A stretch of 64,000 nucleotides of DNA from Georgenia ruanii (GTDB lineage Bacteria > Actinomycetota > Actinomycetes > Actinomycetales > Actinomycetaceae): assembly GCF_009193175.1 (NCBI RefSeq), contig NZ_VUKE01000008.1, positions 110,705 through 174,704 on the forward strand. Reading direction: 5' to 3'. Of this stretch, positions 61,091 to 64,000 are shown piece by piece; the first letter of the stretch is position 1; each line of letters opens with the position of its first letter. The notes beneath the pieces are model-generated. The model was not told where the DNA came from. It ran no database searches and worked only from the letters and a program-made list of their open reading frames with translations. Position numbers and translations under genes: made by a program.

Positions 61091-63010
61091 TCAGCGGCCG
61101 GTCGGACGGAGCCGGACGGCGGGGTCCTGCCGCTCCGGCGCCAGCGCCGCCACGGCGGCGGCGGTCTCGCGGGCGATGTCCGGTCCGCGCAGGTGGAACT
61201 CCTCCACCAGCTGGGCGCGGGAGGCGTGCTCGAGGAAGCGAAGCGGGATGCCATGGCAACGCACCGGCACGTCCGCCCCGGCCGCGGCGAGGGCGTCGCG
61301 CAGCGCGGACCCGATGCCGGCGCTGGCCAGGCCGTCCTCGACGACCACGACGAGATCGTGCTGGCCGGCAAGGCTCACGAGGTCCTCGGACACCGGCAGC
61401 ACCCAGCGGGGGTCGACGACCGTCGAACCGATGCCTTGGGCGTCGAGCGCCACGCCGACCTCGACCGCGGTGTGCGCCATGACGCCGACACCGACGACGA
61501 GCACGCGCGGCACCCCGCCGTGCCTCGCAAGGACGTCCACGCTGCCCTGGCGCCCGACGGCGGGCAGCGCGTCCGGCACGGCGCCCTTCGGGTAGCGCAC
61601 CACGGTGGGGCCGTCCTCGACGGCGACCGCGTCCCGCAGCGCCGCGCGCAGCGTCGGTTCGTCGCGGGGCGCGGCCAGGCGCAGGCCCGGCACGGTGCGC
61701 AGCAGCGCCATGTCCCACATGCCGTTGTGCGAGGCGCCGTCGTCGCCCGTCAGACCGGATCGGTCGAGCACGAACGTCACGCCGGCCCGGTGAAGGGCGA
61801 CGTCCATGAGGAGCTGGTCGTACCCGCGGTTCAGGAAGGTGGCGTACAGCGCGACGACGGGGTGCAGGCCGGCGAACGCCATGCCGGCCGCCGAGGTCAC
61901 CGCGTGCTGCTCGGCGATGCCGACGTCGAACACCCGGTCGGGGAACTCCTCGGCGAAGGGCGCCAGGCCGACCGGTGCGAGCATGGCGGCGGTGAGGGCG
62001 ACGACGTCGCTGCGCCGTCGCCCGATCTCCACGATCTCCTCGGCGAAGACGGAGGTCCAGCCGAACCGGGACGGCGCGACGGGCAGCCCGGTCTCCGGGT
62101 GGATGACGCCGACGGCGTGGAAGCGGTCGACGACGTCGGTCTCGGCGGGGGTGTAGCCGCGGCCCTTCTGGGTGATGGCGTGGACGATCACCGGCCCGCC
62201 GAACGCCTTGGCCCGGCGCAGCGCCATCTCGACCTCGCCGATGTCGTGCCCGTCGATGGGGCCGACGTACTTGATGCCGAGCCCCTCGAACAGGCCCTGC
62301 GGGGCGATGACGTCCTTGAGGCCCTTCTTCATCCCGTGCAGGGCCTCGAAGGCCATCCGCCCGGGCGGGCCGGAGCGCTGGAGGGTCCGCTTGCCCCAGT
62401 CGAGGACCTTCTCGTAGTGGGGCGTGGTGCGCAGGGCGTCGAGGTGGCGGGCGAGGCCGCCGATCGTCGGCGCGTACGAGCGGCCGTTGTCGTTGACGAC
62501 GATGACGACCGACCGGTCCTGCCCGTCAGCGATGTTGTTGAGCGCCTCCCATGCCATGCCGCCGGTGAGCGCACCGTCGCCGATGACGGCGACGACGCTG
62601 CGGTCGCCCAGCCCGCGGAGCTGGTTCGCCTTGGCGATGCCGTCGGCCCAGCTCAACGCGGTGGAGGCGTGCGAGTTCTCCACGATGTCGTGGTCGGACT
62701 CGGCCCGCGAGGGGTAACCGGAGAGGCCGCCGCGGTGGCGCAGGTCGCCGAAGTCCTGGCGACCGGTGAGGAGCTTGTGCACGTAGGCCTGGTGCCCGGT
62801 GTCGAACACGACTCGGTCGCGCGGGGAGTCGAAGACGCGGTGCAGCGCGATGGTGAGCTCGACGACGCCGAGGTTGGGGCCCATGTGGCCGCCTGTCCGG
62901 GCCACGGCGGTCACCAGGAAGTCCCGGACCTCCTTCGCGAGGACGTCCAGCTCGGCCGGGCTGAGCTGTCGAAGGTCAGCGGGCCGGCGGATGCGCTCCA
63001 GGTAGCTCAT
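61091..63010 (-). CDS. dxs: 1-deoxy-D-xylulose-5-phosphate synthase
   Basis: DXS condenses pyruvate and glyceraldehyde 3-phosphate to start the MEP isoprenoid route and uses thiamine diphosphate. The 639-residue protein has [16 protein letters not shown] (69-84), the ThDP motif [17 protein letters not shown] (144-160), the catalytic-Glu region [19 protein letters not shown] and the C-terminal transketolase domain. GGAAGGAAG upstream fixes the ATG at 63010, and TACAGT (63055-63060) is a plausible -10. Confidence 0.97.
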   Translation of the reverse strand: MSYLERIRRPADLRQLSPAELDVLAKEVRDFLVTAVARTGGHMGPNLGVVELTIALHRVFDSPRDRVVFDTGHQAYVHKLLTGRQDFGDLRHRGGLSGYPSRAESDHDIVENSHASTALSWADGIAKANQLRGLGDRSVVAVIGDGALTGGMAWEALNNIADGQDRSVVIVVNDNGRSYAPTIGGLARHLDALRTTPHYEKVLDWGKRTLQRSGPPGRMAFEALHGMKKGLKDVIAPQGLFEGLGIKYVGPIDGHDIGEVEMALRRAKAFGGPVIVHAITQKGRGYTPAETDVVDRFHAVGVIHPETGLPVAPSRFGWTSVFAEEIVEIGRRRSDVVALTAAMLAPVGLAPFAEEFPDRVFDVGIAEQHAVTSAAGMAFAGLHPVVALYATFLNRGYDQLLMDVALHRAGVTFVLDRSGLTGDDGASHNGMWDMALLRTVPGLRLAAPRDEPTLRAALRDAVAVEDGPTVVRYPKGAVPDALPAVGRQGSVDVLARHGGVPRVLVVGVGVMAHTAVEVGVALDAQGIGSTVVDPRWVLPVSEDLVSLAGQHDLVVVVEDGLASAGIGSALRDALAAAGADVPVRCHGIPLRFLEHASRAQLVEEFHLRGPDIARETAAAVAALAPERQDPAVRLRPTGR

Positions 63011-63054
63011 CGGTCTTCCTTCCTCGGCGCGCGAAGCGCACGCACCAGCGCCCC

Positions 63055-63060
63055 ACTGTA
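63055..63060 (-). promoter_or_regulatory. Putative -10 element for dxs
   Basis: TACAGT on the minus strand, 44 bases upstream of the dxs ATG, inside TTTTACAGT, an AT-richer spot. The -35 is weak. Confidence 0.4.
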
Positions 63061-63413
63061 AAACGGACCGCGCGTCAGGGGCGAGACGGTCGGAAGTGCG
63101 GCGTGCTGACATCGCGTCGGTGGGCATGGAGTCCGAGCCCTTCCGCGACCCCAGGCGTGTGCGCATACCCCTCACAACCGCTCGCGGAGGACCTCACGTG
63201 TCCCAACTCGATCCGGTCGGCTCCCCCGTGACGTACTCGCCCGGGCGGGCGGACACTGCGATGTCTCTCACAGCCGACGGGGCCGCTCCGACCCGTATGT
63301 CTAGGGTCCCGCCACCGCTCTGGTGGTCGCCGGGCGCCGGTGTGCCGGGCGAGCCTCGGGACGCTTCCTTTGCCGGGCGTCGGGGTGCCGTCGCGGCATC
63401 CTGCCGGCGTTGG
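63061..63413. other. Gene-free region between dxs and the HNH gene
   Basis: About 350 bases. A good Shine-Dalgarno (GGAGG) stands 7 bases before a GTG at 63198 on the plus strand (reading VSQLDPVGSPVTYSPG...), but the frame runs into the antisense of the HNH gene and shows no recognisable protein. Nothing else was identified. Confidence 0.4.
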
Positions 63414-64000
63414 TCAGTAGGTGGGTGGGTCGAAGGTGTCGGGCGGGATGGGGATGGTGGTGCCGGTGATGTCGCGGCGGTAGGCGTGGCCGGAGGGGGT
63501 GCGCCATTCGAAGACGCCGGGGGTGGGCTGGCGGACCTTGAACAGCCCGGCGGTCTTGAGCAGGTGGTCGCCGGTGCACAGCGGGCCGAGGTTGTCCGCG
63601 CTGGTGGTCCCGCCCTGGGACCAGGGGTTGGTGTGGTCGATCTGGCACTGCCAGGCCGGGGTGGGACAGCCCGGGCTGGCGCAGGTGCGGTCGCGTTCGC
63701 GGACCCAGCGGGCCAGGTCGGCGGGGGGCCGGTAGCGGGTGCGGCCGACGTCGAGGACGGCGCCGGAGAGCGGGTCGGTGACCAGGCGGCGCCAGGTGCC
63801 GCCGGCGGCCAGGATCCGGGCCAGGTCGGGGCTGATCGGCCCGTAGCCGGTCAGCTCGGGGGCCTGGGCCAGCGGGGGCCGGTCGAACGGGGCCGGCGGC
63901 CCGCCCGCCGCCGCGCCGGCGCCCGCCGCGCCGGTGTCGGCGCCGGTCCCGGCCGGCGCGCCCGCCGTCGCTGCCGCGGCCCCGGCGGGGCCGGTGGGCG
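63414..64000 (-). CDS. DUF222/HNH endonuclease domain protein (5' end beyond window)
   Basis: Reading the minus strand from the right edge gives one open frame of about 194 codons ending at 63414. It has an Ala/Gly/Pro-rich low-complexity stretch, then GYGPISPDLARIL, the link VRERDRTCASPGCPTPAW and the HNH core QIDHTNPWSQGGTTSADNLG followed by PLCTGDH. That is the C-terminal part of the abundant actinobacterial DUF222-HNH (13E12-like) proteins, which are often multicopy. The start lies outside the window. The function of these proteins is not established. Confidence 0.88.
   Translation of the reverse strand, partial: PTGPAGAAAATAGAPAGTGADTGAAGAGAAAGGPPAPFDRPPLAQAPELTGYGPISPDLARILAAGGTWRRLVTDPLSGAVLDVGRTRYRPPADLARWVRERDRTCASPGCPTPAWQCQIDHTNPWSQGGTTSADNLGPLCTGDHLLKTAGLFKVRQPTPGVFEWRTPSGHAYRRDITGTTIPIPPDTFDPPTY

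Noticed and set aside
63061..63300. Short plus-strand gene after GGAGG at 63188 (GTG at 63198)
   Set aside because: The frame has no recognisable protein and continues antisense through the HNH gene.

Overview
This 64 kb window is very GC-rich, uses GTG starts freely and has dense operons with 1-4 nt start/stop overlaps. It comes from an actinobacterium. Evidence: the order thrS-HIT-pgsA-patA-pimA...pdxS-thioesterase-pdxT-yebC-ruvCAB-yajC, which matches my memory of the Mycobacterium tuberculosis Rv2614c-Rv2588c region; phosphatidylinositol mannoside genes; DUF3000 next to RNase D and dxs; and GlgX/TreY/TreZ. Pyruvate formate-lyase and a FemAB plus ATP-grasp pair, possibly for a peptidoglycan cross-bridge, suggest a facultatively anaerobic member of Micrococcales such as Cellulomonas or Georgenia relatives. 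The genus is inference.

Region by region. 0-14.6 kb is a conserved minus-strand housekeeping block: yajC, ruvBAC, yebC, pdxT/pdxS (vitamin B6), a NUDIX hydrolase, a PrsW-like protease, the PI-mannoside lipid genes (pgsA, patA, pimA), a HIT protein and thrS. 14.7-28.3 kb looks accessory. It holds a frameshifted FUSC-like membrane gene, a P450 with a fused ferredoxin/ferredoxin-reductase partner, and a tightly coupled plus-strand operon of an atypical G6PDH homologue, a GMC oxidoreductase, a type II NADH dehydrogenase and cytochrome bd oxidase. A DUF389 stub, a cyclase and a RibD_C/DHFR-like reductase follow. 28.35-29.85 kb carries four tRNA genes (Val-CAC, then Gly-GCC, Cys-GCA, Val-GAC) and a class IV aminotransferase. 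30.1-36.6 kb is the glycogen-to-trehalose operon glgX-treY-treZ. 36.6-44.0 kb encodes JetC, JetB and JetA of a type II Wadjet (SMC-like anti-plasmid) system, but the expected jetD nuclease gene is not in the window. 44.1-48.1 kb is an iron-siderophore ABC importer behind two DtxR/IdeR-like boxes. 48.4-50.8 kb is the FemAB-like/ATP-grasp pair. 51.1-55.4 kb has DUF3000, RNase D and a FadB-type fusion. 55.5-63.0 kb has an APC permease, pflA, pflB and dxs. A DUF222/HNH endonuclease gene runs off the right edge.

Three points deserve most attention: the jetABC operon without jetD; the five-gene dehydrogenase-to-oxygen operon, whose G6PDH homologue lacks the substrate-binding lysine of the RIDHYLGKE motif; and a repeated leaderless promoter geometry (TANNNT, 6-8 nt, GTG) at five genes, which also fixes their start codons. 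Small local duplications are frequent, including two cases where a gene's 3' end is repeated exactly 55 bp downstream and out of frame.
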